64,000 nucleotides of DNA from the NCBI GenBank assembly GCA_041659605.1, contig JBAZXW010000020.1:21666-85665 (forward strand), read 5' to 3'. This document shows positions 1-8,084 of the stretch, one piece after another. Made by a program: the position numbers and the translations under genes. The first letter of the stretch is position 1. Each line of letters begins with the position of its first letter. The stretch is from Solimonas sp041659605 (GTDB lineage Bacteria; Pseudomonadota; Gammaproteobacteria; Nevskiales; Nevskiaceae). The notes beneath the pieces were generated by a model that saw only the letters and a list, made by a program, of their open reading frames with translations, was not told the DNA's origin and did not search any database.

Positions 1-308
1 GCGACACCGAACGTGGCCTGATCCATCCCGGCATCGTGACGACGCTGGTCGATTCGGCCTGCGGCGCCGCGGTGATGGCGCGCATCGAGCGCCTCGATCC
101 GATCGCCACGCTGGACCTGCGCATGGATTACCTGCGTGCCGGTGTCGGCGGTGTCGACGTCCACTGCCGTGCCGAGTGCTACCGGCTCACTTCGAGCATT
201 GCCTTCGCGCGTGCGACGGTCTGGCAACATCAACGCGACGAGCCGATCGCGATTTCCCAATCGGTGTTCATGCGCACGCAGCGGCGTACCGCGCCGGGAG
301 AAGCATGA
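1..308 (+). CDS. PaaI-type hot-dog thioesterase, 5' end missing
   Basis: The reading frame enters from the left edge (first full codon at base 3) and stops at 306-308, so the N-terminus is outside the window. The remaining 101 residues fit the 4HBT/PaaI fold: HPGIVTTLVDSACGAAVM is the usual glycine-rich helix start that carries the catalytic Asp, and the C-terminal part has the repeating strands of a hot-dog sheet (LRMDYLRAG). Such enzymes hydrolyse acyl-CoA thioesters in the cytoplasm; the substrate cannot be told from sequence. Its stop overlaps the start of a second thioesterase by 4 bases (ATGA), so the two are almost certainly translated together. Family call is solid, specificity unknown. 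Confidence 0.8.
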   Translation, partial: DTERGLIHPGIVTTLVDSACGAAVMARIERLDPIATLDLRMDYLRAGVGGVDVHCRAECYRLTSSIAFARATVWQHQRDEPIAISQSVFMRTQRRTAPGEA

Positions 309-748
309 GCGCCGCGACCGAGGCACGCCGCGCAGCGCGTGAAAACCAGGACTACGGCGGCCTGGTCGCGCTGGTGCCGTATGCACGCTTCCTCGACGTG
401 CGTGTGGAGCTGCACGACGGCGTGCTGCGCTCGCGCCTGCCCTATCGTCCGAGCCTGATCGGCAACCCCAGACTCCCGGCCGTCCACGGCGGCGTGACGG
501 CGGCCTTCATGGAGAACGCGGCGATCCTGCAACTGCTGCTGCAGCTCGACCAGTCCCGCGTGCCCAAGAGCATCGACTTCGCGATCGACTACCTGCTGCC
601 GAACCGTGCGGAGGATTGCTACGCCGAATGCGTCGTCTCGCGCGCCGGCCTGCGCGTTGCGCAGACGATGATCCGCTGTTGGCAGAAAGATCCCGAACAT
701 CCGATCGCAATCGCACGCGCGCACTTCCTGCTGGCCTCGCCAGAATGA
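305..748 (+). CDS. PaaI-family hot-dog thioesterase
   Basis: A 147-residue protein starting at the ATG that overlaps the stop of the preceding thioesterase. Motif AVHGGVTAAFMENAAILQLL (about residues 60-79) is the 4HBT substrate-binding helix, here with Glu (MEN) in place of the usual Asp as likely general base. The second half, with IDFAIDYLLP, forms the beta strands. A probable acyl-CoA thioesterase, cytoplasmic. Tandem hot-dog genes often pair as a heteromer or serve consecutive substrates, but no neighbour here names the pathway. It overlaps the next small gene by 4 bases, giving a three-gene coupled unit. Confidence 0.8.
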   Translation: MSAATEARRAARENQDYGGLVALVPYARFLDVRVELHDGVLRSRLPYRPSLIGNPRLPAVHGGVTAAFMENAAILQLLLQLDQSRVPKSIDFAIDYLLPNRAEDCYAECVVSRAGLRVAQTMIRCWQKDPEHPIAIARAHFLLASPE

Positions 749-1038
749 GCCCCGGAATGAAGGATTACCACCGCGACTGGCTGAGTCTGCGCGAAATCGA
801 TGCTGCCGCCGGCGCACGCAAGGGCACGGCGTTCCGCTGCTTCAAGCGCGTCGAAGCCACGCTCGACGAGGGCCGCGACTATGTTGTCCTGCACGCCGGC
901 CGCGATCGCGACGCGATTTCCGAACTGCGGTCGCGGGACCGCATCTACGCCGGCAGCGTCAACGTCCTGCTGCTCGGTCCCGCCACTGCGGAACGCATCG
1001 CCGACGTGTTGCGGATATCGACCTCCACGGGCCGGTAA
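745..1038 (+). CDS. conserved-looking small protein of unknown function
   Basis: A 97-residue protein overlapping the previous stop by 4 bases; an internal ATG at 757 (MKDYHRDW) is an alternative start. I do not recognise the family. It is soluble, Arg/Asp-rich, with no signal peptide or membrane segment; the centre (RDYVVLHAGRDRDAISELRS) looks like an alpha/beta domain and the end (VNVLLLGPATAERIADVL) like a strand-helix unit. Tight coupling to two thioesterases suggests a shared role. It is probably real because its start and stop sit neatly in the overlap chain. Confidence 0.6.
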   Translation: MSPGMKDYHRDWLSLREIDAAAGARKGTAFRCFKRVEATLDEGRDYVVLHAGRDRDAISELRSRDRIYAGSVNVLLLGPATAERIADVLRISTSTGR

Positions 1039-1067
1039 GCGTCGTTTCCGAAAGCTCCAAAAACAGG

Positions 1068-1096
1068 TTGCCCGGCGGGTGGGCGATGGTTAGGAT
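1068..1096 (+). promoter_or_regulatory. candidate sigma-70 promoter for the SCP2-like gene
   Basis: TTGCCC (1068-1073) and TAGGAT (1091-1096) are separated by exactly 17 bases, 40 bases upstream of the ATG at 1136. It matches the consensus at 4 of 6 positions in the -10 box. Predicted by eye only. Confidence 0.4.
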
Positions 1097-1135
1097 GCTG
1101 GGCTCATCCATTTGGCCACTCTCCGGGAGACTCCC

Positions 1136-1450
1136 ATGTCCGCAGAAGCGTTCCTCAGCAAGTTGTCCGCCGCCTTCAACCCCAACGAGGCTTCCGGCAC
1201 GAACTGCACGATCCAGTTCATGTGCTCGACGCCGATGCATGCGGTGATCAAGGACGGCGCCTGCGCCGTCAACAACGGCCAGTCGCCGAGCGCCGACGTC
1301 ACCATCACGATGGAAGACGACGATCTGATCGCGCTGCTCAAGGGTGAACTCAACGGTATGACCGCGTTCATGACCGGCAAGCTGCAGATCGAAGGCGATC
1401 TGATGCTGGCGCAGCGCATGGCCAGCTTCTTCGACGCCAGCAAGCTCTGA
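1136..1450 (+). CDS. SCP2-type sterol-carrier domain protein
   Basis: A 104-residue protein made of one SCP2 domain: hydrophobic strands in the first half, then the hallmark stretch VTITMEDDDLIALLKGELN and FMTGKLQIEGDLMLAQRM (about residues 60-95), which fits the conserved 'G.l.v.Gd..la..l' end of the domain. These proteins bind lipids or acyl-CoA in a tunnel; bacterial single-domain forms have no settled role. Start chosen at the ATG preceded by GGGAG (about 7 bases upstream). A rho-independent terminator follows immediately, so it is probably monocistronic. Confidence 0.85.
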   Translation: MSAEAFLSKLSAAFNPNEASGTNCTIQFMCSTPMHAVIKDGACAVNNGQSPSADVTITMEDDDLIALLKGELNGMTAFMTGKLQIEGDLMLAQRMASFFDASKL

Positions 1451-2155
1451 TTGTCCGCGTCAGGTTCCCAAGCCCCGGGCGTCGATGCCCGGGGTTTTTC
1501 ATTTGAGCTGATCGAACGCGACGGTGGGCTTGAGCTCGTCGCCCACCATCATCCGCAGTTCTCACCGCTGCGACTCGACTGGACCGGCGAGGCGATCCGG
1601 CGGCGGATTGCCGCAGGCCGGCGCCAGCTGCTGGCGCGCGCGATCGGCCTGCACAAGATGCGGACGCTCGGCGTGCTCGACGCCACCGCCGGCCTGGGCC
1701 GCGATGCGTTCACGCTCGCTGCGCTGGGCGCACACATCACGCTGGTCGAGCGCCAGCCGCTGCTCGCTGCGCTGCTGCGCGATGCGCTCGGCCGCGCGCA
1801 GGCCGACCCGGCGTGGACGGCGGTGACCGGGCGCATGCGGATTCTGGAGGCCGAAGCCCTGGCGGTCCTGGGCAGCGGCGAACGCTGGGACGTCGTGCAT
1901 CTCGATCCGATGTACCCGCATCGCGGCAAGGACGCCCTGCCGCAGAAGGAAATGCAGATCTTGCGCGAGCTCAGCGGTGCCGACGTGGACGCCGACACCC
2001 TGCTCGCCCCGGCGCTGGCGGCTTGCCGGCAGCGCGTCGTCGTCAAACGGCCGGTTCACGCCCCCTGTCTCGGTGGCCGCAAGCCGGACTTCCAGCTGAC
2101 CGGTACGCAGGCGCGCTACGACGTGTACATCCCCGCTTCACCGGCCTCGGCCTAA
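1451..2155 (+). CDS. rsmJ: 16S rRNA (guanine-1516-N2)-methyltransferase RsmJ
   Basis: SAM-dependent methyltransferase that modifies G1516 of 16S rRNA. Visible motifs: VLDATAGLGRDAFTLAALG (about residues 73-91, SAM-binding motif I), LVERQPLLAALL (motif II acidic residue) and the diagnostic catalytic LDPMYPHR (about 156). The C-terminus VVVKRPVHAPCL is also typical. At up to 234 residues it lacks the N-terminal 20-30 residues of the E. coli protein. The only plausible start of full length is TTG at 1451, directly after the upstream stop, but a strong terminator sits inside codons 8-17; the true start is uncertain and no good ribosome site was seen. Confidence 0.9.
   Translation: MSASGSQAPGVDARGFSFELIERDGGLELVAHHHPQFSPLRLDWTGEAIRRRIAAGRRQLLARAIGLHKMRTLGVLDATAGLGRDAFTLAALGAHITLVERQPLLAALLRDALGRAQADPAWTAVTGRMRILEAEALAVLGSGERWDVVHLDPMYPHRGKDALPQKEMQILRELSGADVDADTLLAPALAACRQRVVVKRPVHAPCLGGRKPDFQLTGTQARYDVYIPASPASA
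1473..1500 (+). terminator. rho-independent terminator overlapping the rsmJ start
   Basis: CCCCGGGC (1473-1480), loop GTCGAT, GCCCGGGG (1487-1494), followed by TTTTT. Perfect 8-bp GC stem. It ends the SCP2 transcript but also lies within the first codons of the longest rsmJ frame. Confidence 0.85.
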
Positions 2156-2185
2156 ACTGCGCGTATCGCAACCGCTGATCCGGCC

Positions 2186-2689
2186 ATGCACCTGCTGACT
2201 CTCGTGCGCCACGCCAAGTCGTCCTGGGACCATCCGTCGCTCGACGACTTCGAGCGACCGCTCAACGAACGCGGCCAGCGCGATACGCCGCGCATGGCGG
2301 AGTGGGTCAAGCGTGCGCTGGGCGTGCCAGACCGCCTCGTGTCGAGCCCGGCGGCGCGTGCGATCACGACCGCCAGGACGTTCGCAGAAGTGTTCGGAAT
2401 CCCGCCCGACCGGATCGTGGAGCAGCCGCGTGTCTATGAAGCCTCCGCCGAAACACTGCTTGGCCTCGTGCAACGATTCGACGAACGCGACCGGCACGTG
2501 ATGCTGTTCGGCCACAATCCCGGCCTGACTGAGCTCGCTCATTTGCTCGCGCGCTGCAGTTTCGACGATCTGCCGACCTGCGCCGTCGTGCAGATCGGTT
2601 TCGACGTCAAGCAGTGGAGCGATGCCGACGAACGCGGCGGCACGCAGCGTTTCTACGCCTTTCCCAAGCAGCTCAGGCAACGGACTTGA
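2186..2689 (+). CDS. sixA: phosphohistidine phosphatase SixA
   Basis: Histidine-phosphatase superfamily enzyme of 167 residues. The N-terminal LTLVRHAKSSWDHP carries the phospho-accepting RHxK motif (His9), followed by the SixA-type FERPLNERG, SSPAARAITTA and the second catalytic histidine in MLFGHNPGLTEL. SixA removes phosphate from histidine in phosphotransfer proteins, in enterobacteria the PTS(Ntr) or ArcB. It starts 30 bases after rsmJ and its end overlaps the convergent carbonic-anhydrase gene by 17 bases. Confidence 0.9.
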   Translation: MHLLTLVRHAKSSWDHPSLDDFERPLNERGQRDTPRMAEWVKRALGVPDRLVSSPAARAITTARTFAEVFGIPPDRIVEQPRVYEASAETLLGLVQRFDERDRHVMLFGHNPGLTELAHLLARCSFDDLPTCAVVQIGFDVKQWSDADERGGTQRFYAFPKQLRQRT

Positions 2690-3194
2690 GACCGCTCCGA
2701 TAGCGCGCCGCATTGGCGACGTAATGCTCGCCCATGCCGGCAACAAGTTGTTTCTCGGCGGCGGTCAGTTCGCGCACGACCTTGGCCGGCGAACCCACGA
2801 TCAACACGCCGTCCGGAAACTGCTTGCCCTCGGTAACCAGCGAACGCGCGCCGACGATGGAATTGGCGCCGATGCGCGCGCCGTTGAGCACCACCGAGCC
2901 GATTCCGATCAGGCTGTAGTCGCCCACCTCGCAGCCATGCAGCATCACCATGTGGCCGACGGTACAGCCGCGGCCGAGGCGCATCACGATGCCCTGATCG
3001 GTATGCAGCACCGATCCGTCCTGCACGTTGCTGCCCTCGCCGATCAGGATCTGGTCAGTGTCGCCGCGCAGCACGCAGTTGAACCAGACGCTGGCGCGGG
3101 CACCGAGGGTCACCGCGCCGATGACGGTCGCGTTCTCGGCGACCCAGGCGTCTTCGGCGATCTGCGGCGTGCGATGATCGAGTGAGTACAGCAT
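2673..3194 (-). CDS. gamma-carbonic anhydrase-like hexapeptide-repeat protein
   Basis: A 173-residue left-handed beta-helix protein of the YrdA/PaaY/CaiE type. Repeated hexapeptides run through the centre; FNCVLRGD, NVQDGSVLHTD and GHMVMLHGCEVGD carry the conserved Arg, Gln/Asp and three metal-ligand histidines (HTD, GHM, MLHG). Family members bind Zn or Fe; some hydrate CO2. In an autotroph a carbonic-anhydrase role would fit, but activity is not provable here. Start taken at ATG 3194 (MLYSLDH), which matches the family N-terminus and has AGG upstream; ATG 3212 would add six residues and overlap the divergent gene. Confidence 0.85.
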   Translation of the reverse strand: MLYSLDHRTPQIAEDAWVAENATVIGAVTLGARASVWFNCVLRGDTDQILIGEGSNVQDGSVLHTDQGIVMRLGRGCTVGHMVMLHGCEVGDYSLIGIGSVVLNGARIGANSIVGARSLVTEGKQFPDGVLIVGSPAKVVRELTAAEKQLVAGMGEHYVANAARYRSGLKSVA

Positions 3195-3210
3195 TTCGAG
3201 AAGACCTGTC

Positions 3211-3843
3211 ATGAAAGGGCGCGGCAGTTTGCCGTTGCGGTTCTTCTGGCTGCAAGCCGCCGCGCTGCTGCTGCTCGTGGCCTGCGGCGATTCGTCGCCG
3301 CGGCTGCCGCGGCTGGCCACCGACGCCGTCGTGCTCGCCTTCGGCGACAGCCTGACCGCCGGCACCGGCACGACGACGGACCGCGCCTACCCGGCGCGGC
3401 TGCAGACCCAGATCGGCCGCCGGGTGATCAATGGCGGAATCCCCGGCGAAACAACCGCGGAGGGACGCGATCGTCTGACCGATGTGCTCGACGACACCGA
3501 ACCGGACCTGGTGATTCTGTGCCTGGGTGGTAACGACATGCTGCACCAGCTCGATCGCGGTGCGATGCGTGCCAACCTCGCCGCGATGATTCGCGAAATC
3601 CGCGGTCGCGGCATTCCCGTCGTGCTGCTTGGCGTACCGGAACCCAAGATCCTGCGCTTGCGTGCGGAGCCGATGTACGCCGAGCTTGCGGCCGAGTTCA
3701 AGATCCCGCTGGAGGCGCGCGCGATCCCCGAGGTGCTCGGCGACCGCGATCTCAAATCCGATCAGATCCACCCCAACGCCGAGGGCTACCAGCAGATCGC
3801 CGATGCCATCGCCCGCTTGCTCAAGGACGCCGGCGCGGTCTAG
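3211..3843 (+). CDS. SGNH/GDSL-family esterase, predicted lipoprotein (TesA-like)
   Basis: A 210-residue protein with a signal peptide ending in a lipobox (LLLLVACGD, Cys near 26), so probably anchored in the envelope. SGNH blocks are all present: FGDSLTAGTGT (nucleophile Ser, block I), GGIPGETT (block II), LGGNDML (block III) and SDQIHPNAEGY (block V Asp-x-x-His). Related TesA/arylesterase enzymes hydrolyse short esters, lysophospholipids or thioesters. Divergent from the carbonic-anhydrase gene, with start codons about 17 bases apart. Confidence 0.88.
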   Translation: MKGRGSLPLRFFWLQAAALLLLVACGDSSPRLPRLATDAVVLAFGDSLTAGTGTTTDRAYPARLQTQIGRRVINGGIPGETTAEGRDRLTDVLDDTEPDLVILCLGGNDMLHQLDRGAMRANLAAMIREIRGRGIPVVLLGVPEPKILRLRAEPMYAELAAEFKIPLEARAIPEVLGDRDLKSDQIHPNAEGYQQIADAIARLLKDAGAV

Positions 3844-3848
3844 GCGAT

Positions 3849-4328
3849 TTAAGCGATCTCGGCCAGGCGCGGCCGTTCGGCCATGCCGAAGCCATGGCCG
3901 TGATCGAGCAGGTACTCCAGCCACTTGTTCAACATCAGGTTCCGCCGCCACTGCGCCGACAGGAAAGCGTTCGCCGCCGGATCGGCCTCGTCTTCCGCCC
4001 GCCAGGGCGGACGCTCATTGCACTCCAGTGCCTCGGCGACGCCCGCGTCGCGGTACAGCCGTACCCACAGATCCGGCTGGCGACGAACGCCGGTCTCGTC
4101 GGTGAATTCATAGCTCAGGCGCAGCGTGACGGTGTAGCGGTCGCGATCGCCGATCTGCAGGTGCAGCGGGCAATCGCTCTGACTGCGCGACACCGCTTCG
4201 CGGTACGGAGCGTCCAGCTCCGGCACCAGGCGCTGCATCAGGCGGAAATTGCGCTCATACAGTTCGACCAGGTGCGCGATGCTGCGCGGTTTGCCGCAAC
4301 AGGGACACAGATGCGTGGAGGCTTGCAT
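3849..4328 (-). CDS. DUF1249 (YqiB-like) protein
   Basis: A 159-residue cytoplasmic protein of the DUF1249 family, whose E. coli member YqiB is encoded beside nudF/cpdA. Features: N-terminal CPCCGKPRS zinc-ribbon-like cysteines, YERNFRLMQRLVPEL, then a beta-rich domain (YTVTLRLSYEFT, PDLWVRLYRDAGVAEAL) and a C-terminal LNKWLEYLLDHGHGF. Function unknown. Here it stands alone, tail-to-tail with the esterase, and its start lies about 50 bases from the divergent pgm. Start at ATG 4328 gives the family's usual length. Confidence 0.85.
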   Translation of the reverse strand: MQASTHLCPCCGKPRSIAHLVELYERNFRLMQRLVPELDAPYREAVSRSQSDCPLHLQIGDRDRYTVTLRLSYEFTDETGVRRQPDLWVRLYRDAGVAEALECNERPPWRAEDEADPAANAFLSAQWRRNLMLNKWLEYLLDHGHGFGMAERPRLAEIA

Positions 4329-4379
4329 GAGCCGACTATAAGATACGGGTGCACAGCCCCACAACGAGAAGAGGCCAAC

Positions 4380-6011
4380 ATGACGATCAGAGAAATCACA
4401 ACCAAGCCTTATCTCGATCAGAAACCCGGTACGGCGGGCCTGCGCAAGAAGGTCGCAGTGTTCCAGCAGCCGCACTACCTGGAGAATTTCCTGCAGTCGA
4501 TCTTCGACTGCGTGCCGGAACTGAAGAATGCGACGCTGGTGATGGGCGGCGACGGCCGCTACCACAACCGCGATGCGATCCGCGCTGCGATCGGCATCGC
4601 CGCCGCCAACGGCGTCGCCCGCGTCGTCGTCGGCCAGGGTGGCCTGCTGTCGACGCCAGCGGCGGCACACCTGATCCGCAAGCTCGGCGCCGCCGGCGGT
4701 TTCCTGTTCACCGCCAGCCACAATCCCGCCGGACCCGACGGCGACTTCGGCATCAAGTTCAACATCGCCGGCGGCGGCCAGGCCGGCGAAGGCCTCACCG
4801 AGCGCATCTACGAAGCCAGCAAACGCATCACGCGTTATCGCAGCGTTGACGAAGTCGAGCTCGATCTGGACCGCCGCATTACGCAGCAGGTCGAGCGCCT
4901 GCAGGTGGAGATCGTCGACTGCGTCGATGACTATGCGCAACTGATGCAGAGCCTGTTCGATTTCGACCGCATGCGCGACTGGATCAAGCGCGGCAACGGC
5001 TTGCGCTTCGACGCGATGCACGCCGCGACCGGCCCTTACGCGCACCGCATCCTCGTTGAACAGCTTGGCGCGCCCCCGGCCGCAGTCCTCAACGGCAGTC
5101 CGCTGGAGGACTTCGGCGGCGGCCACCCGGACCCCAACCTGGTCTACGGCAAGCACCTGGTCGAACTGGCGTTCGGCGAGGGTGCACCGCAGCTCGTCGC
5201 CGCGAGCGACGGCGACGGCGACCGCAACATGATCCTCGGCCGCGGCATCTTCGTCTCGCCCGGCGATTCGCTGGCGATGCTCGCCGCGCAGCTGCCGAAG
5301 CTGCCGGGGTATCGCGACGGCCTCAAGGGCATCGCCCGGTCGATGCCGACCTCGCGCGCAGCGGACCACGTCGCATCGGCGATGAAAGTGCCGCTGTACG
5401 AGACGCCGACCGGCTGGAAATTCTTCTGCAATCTGCTCGACTCCGGACAAGTCACGATCTGCGGCGAGGAGAGCTTCGGCACGAGTTCCGTGCACGCGCG
5501 CGAGAAGGACGGCTTGTGGGCCGTGCTGGCCTGGCTCAACGTCCTCGCGATCAGCGGCAAGACCATCGCAGAGCTGGCCGACGAGCACTGGCGGCGTCAC
5601 GGTCGGCATTACTTCCAGCGGCTCGACTACGAGGAACTGGCCGGGCCGGCCGCCGAATCCGTGATGCAGGCCTTCTCGGGCGCGCTGGCGAGTCTGAGGG
5701 GCCAGGCCGTCGCCGACAACGAAGTCACGCTCGCGGACGAGTTCGGCTATCAGGACAAGATCGACGGCAGCGTCGCCGTCGGCCAGGGCCTGCGCATCGT
5801 CTGCGGCGATCACGCGCGCATCGTCATGCGCCTGTCCGGTACCGGCACCAAGGGCGCGACGCTGCGGATTTACCTGGAACGATACGAGCGCGAACCCTCC
5901 GCCCTGCACTGGCGGCCGGCCGACGCGCTCGCGCCGCTCGCCGCCGTTGCGGAGAAATTCGGCCGCATCGGCGAACTCACCGGACGGCGCGCACCGACGC
6001 TGGTGACGTAG
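4380..6011 (+). CDS. pgm: phosphoglucomutase, alpha-D-glucose-specific
   Basis: 543-residue enzyme interconverting glucose-1-phosphate and glucose-6-phosphate, linking glycolysis to glycogen and sugar-nucleotide synthesis. Three signature sites are intact: the phosphoserine loop FTASHNPAGPDGDFGIKFN (Ser near 113), the Mg-binding DGDGDR (about 279) and the distal phosphate site MRLSGTGTKGATLR near the C-terminus. PTGWKFFCNLLD and CGEESFGTSS (sugar-binding GEES) are also present. Length equals the eukaryotic-type PGM family of beta- and gammaproteobacteria. ATG at 4380 follows GAAGAGG. Confidence 0.96.
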   Translation: MTIREITTKPYLDQKPGTAGLRKKVAVFQQPHYLENFLQSIFDCVPELKNATLVMGGDGRYHNRDAIRAAIGIAAANGVARVVVGQGGLLSTPAAAHLIRKLGAAGGFLFTASHNPAGPDGDFGIKFNIAGGGQAGEGLTERIYEASKRITRYRSVDEVELDLDRRITQQVERLQVEIVDCVDDYAQLMQSLFDFDRMRDWIKRGNGLRFDAMHAATGPYAHRILVEQLGAPPAAVLNGSPLEDFGGGHPDPNLVYGKHLVELAFGEGAPQLVAASDGDGDRNMILGRGIFVSPGDSLAMLAAQLPKLPGYRDGLKGIARSMPTSRAADHVASAMKVPLYETPTGWKFFCNLLDSGQVTICGEESFGTSSVHAREKDGLWAVLAWLNVLAISGKTIAELADEHWRRHGRHYFQRLDYEELAGPAAESVMQAFSGALASLRGQAVADNEVTLADEFGYQDKIDGSVAVGQGLRIVCGDHARIVMRLSGTGTKGATLRIYLERYEREPSALHWRPADALAPLAAVAEKFGRIGELTGRRAPTLVT

Positions 6012-6074
6012 ACGGCGAGCCAGAGGGCAGCCCGTGGCCGCCGGCGGGCATTGCCCCGCCCTACCCGTTGAGAT

Positions 6075-6398
6075 TCAAAGTCCGAAATTCATCCCGGGCG
6101 GCAGCTGCATCCCCGCCGTCACCGCCGCAAGCTTTGCTTTCGATGCTTCCTCGACCTTCTGCGCGGCATCGTTGATCGCGGCGGCAACCAGGTCCTCGAC
6201 GAACTCCTTGTCCTCCTTGAGCGCGTCGGCGCTGATCTCGACCTTGCGCGCCTGATGGTGGCCGGTCAGCGTGACCTTGACGAGGCCGGCACCGGATTCG
6301 CCGGTGATCTCCATGCGCGCGATCTCGTCCTGCACGCGCTTCATGTTTTCCTGCATCTGCTGCGCCTGGCGCAGCAGATTGCCCATTTGTGCTTTCAT
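6075..6398 (-). CDS. ybaB: YbaB/EbfC nucleoid-associated protein
   Basis: A 107-residue DNA-binding protein of the YbaB/EbfC family that forms a tweezer-shaped dimer and coats the nucleoid. Starts MKAQMGNLLRQAQQMQENM (coiled-coil helix), then the VKVTLTGHHQARKVEIS beta sheet and a C-terminal helix ending GMQLPPGMNF, all typical. It lies 12 bases downstream of dnaX as in most proteobacteria, but the usual third gene, recR, is absent; the next gene is the convergent pgm. Confidence 0.93.
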   Translation of the reverse strand: MKAQMGNLLRQAQQMQENMKRVQDEIARMEITGESGAGLVKVTLTGHHQARKVEISADALKEDKEFVEDLVAAAINDAAQKVEEASKAKLAAVTAGMQLPPGMNFGL

Positions 6399-6410
6399 CG
6401 TATGCCTCCG

Positions 6411-8012
6411 TCAAGAATCGAGCGGATGGATGGATCCGGCGCGGATCTGCGCGCCAAACTGGTCGCGGAATGCGCGCACCACCGGATCGGCAAGGATCGC
6501 CTCTTCCGCGGCGCGCTGGCGTTCAATCTCGCGCTGTTGCGCCAGCTGCGCCGGAGAATCGAGCGGCGCCGCCTCTTCGGCCAACTCGATGCGCAGGCGC
6601 ACCGCCTCGCCCAGCTGTTCGGACAATGCGGCCTCCAGCGCAGCGCGCCGCTCTTCGAGCAGCAGGTGCCGCGCCTTGCCGTCCAGGCCCAGGCGCAGGG
6701 TCGCACCGTCGCGGCCGATCCAGGCGCAGTGCCGCGCAAGCTGGCGCGTGAAGCCCTCGACCCGCAGCGCGTCGACCCGCAGCGCCCAGGGCGCATCGGC
6801 CGGCAGGCGCGGGGCATCCGCCTTCTGCATCGCCGCCGGCGCAGCCACCGCCGACGCTGCGGTCGTGCCCGTGCCGGCGGCCGCCCGAGCGGAGCCGCCG
6901 CCCGGCGCCGCGCTTGCGGGTGTCTCGTCCGGCTCCGGGACGAAAGCCAGCATGCGCAGCACGGTCATCTCGAAACCCAGGCGCGGATCCGGCGCCCACA
7001 TCAGATCGCGCCGGCCGTGCACGGCGATCTGGTAGTACAGCTGCACGTCTTCCGGAGCAAAGCGCTCGCGCAGCACCAGCAGCGCCGGATCGTCGTCCTC
7101 GCTCTGCGCGGTCGGCAGTACCTGCAGAACGGCCAGGCGCTGCAAGGCCGCCGCAAGATCGTTGAGCAGCGCTGCGTAATCCGGGGCCTGCGCCTCCATC
7201 CGTTGCAGGCAACCCAGCAGCTCCTCGCCGCTGCGCGCCGCCAGCGCGCCGAGCAGATCGAACAGGATCTGGCGTCCGCTGGTGCCGAGCATGTCGGCGA
7301 CGACGTCGCGCTTGAGCGTATCTCCGCCGGCGAAGGCAATGGCCTGGTCGACCAACGACAGCCCGTCGCGCATCGACCCGTCCGCGGCGCGCGCGATCTC
7401 GGTGAGGGCGGGCGTCTCGTAGCCGACGCACTCGGCGTCCAGCACCTTCGCCAGCTGGTCGCGGATCACCGCAACCGGCAGGCGCTTGAGGTTGAACTGC
7501 AGGCAGCGCGACAGCACGGTCACCAGCAGCTTCTGCGGGTCGGTCGTGGCGAGGATGAACTTCACCTGCGGCGGCGGCTCCTCCAGCGTCTTGAGCAGCG
7601 CATTGAACGCGCTCTTCGACAGCATGTGGACTTCGTCGATCAGGTAGACCTTGTAGCGGCCGCGCGCCGGCGCGTACTGCGCGTTCTCGATGACCTGGCG
7701 CACGTCGTCGACGCCGGTATTCGAGGCCGCATCGATTTCCAGCAGATCGACGAAACGCCCCTGGTCGACCTCGTTGCAGGCCGAGCACTTGCCGCAGGGG
7801 TTGGCGCTGACGCCAGTCTCGCAGTTCAGGCACTTGGCGATGATGCGCGCCAGCGTGGTCTTGCCGACGCCGCGCGTGCCGGTCAGGAGGATCGCCGGAT
7901 GCAGACGATCGCCGGCGAGCGAATGCGACAAGGCCTTGACGACATGGTCCTGCCCCATCACGTCCTCGAAGCGGCGCGGACGGTACTTGCGGGCGAGTGC
8001 TAGATAGCTCAT
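6411..8012 (-). CDS. dnaX: DNA polymerase III subunits gamma and tau
   Basis: 533-residue clamp-loader ATPase. N-terminal AAA+ domain: LARKYRPRRFEDVMGQDH, Walker A LTGTRGVGKTTLARI, the four-cysteine zinc site (CLNCETG, CGKCSAC), Walker B YLIDEVHMLS and the arginine finger SRC. A Pro/Ala-rich linker near residues 370-420 is followed by a tau-specific domain that is shorter than in E. coli (643 residues). No A-rich slippery site for programmed frameshifting was noticed, so a separate gamma form is not evident. Start at ATG 8012, MSYLALARKYRPR, as in the family. Operon with ybaB. Confidence 0.96.
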   Translation of the reverse strand: MSYLALARKYRPRRFEDVMGQDHVVKALSHSLAGDRLHPAILLTGTRGVGKTTLARIIAKCLNCETGVSANPCGKCSACNEVDQGRFVDLLEIDAASNTGVDDVRQVIENAQYAPARGRYKVYLIDEVHMLSKSAFNALLKTLEEPPPQVKFILATTDPQKLLVTVLSRCLQFNLKRLPVAVIRDQLAKVLDAECVGYETPALTEIARAADGSMRDGLSLVDQAIAFAGGDTLKRDVVADMLGTSGRQILFDLLGALAARSGEELLGCLQRMEAQAPDYAALLNDLAAALQRLAVLQVLPTAQSEDDDPALLVLRERFAPEDVQLYYQIAVHGRRDLMWAPDPRLGFEMTVLRMLAFVPEPDETPASAAPGGGSARAAAGTGTTAASAVAAPAAMQKADAPRLPADAPWALRVDALRVEGFTRQLARHCAWIGRDGATLRLGLDGKARHLLLEERRAALEAALSEQLGEAVRLRIELAEEAAPLDSPAQLAQQREIERQRAAEEAILADPVVRAFRDQFGAQIRAGSIHPLDS

Positions 8013-8020
8013 GGGGCGCA

Positions 8021-8048
8021 AGTTTCCAGTTTCCGAACGCCAGTTTCC
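8021..8048. repeat. three direct repeats AGTTTCC upstream of dnaX
   Basis: AGTTTCC occurs at 8021-8027, 8028-8034 and 8042-8048, in the dnaX leader just upstream of its start codon. On the dnaX strand this reads as repeated GGAAACT units. No known function. Confidence 0.6.
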
Positions 8049-8084
8049 AGTCGCGGCGACCGATCGCGGGAGCCATAAAGGCGG

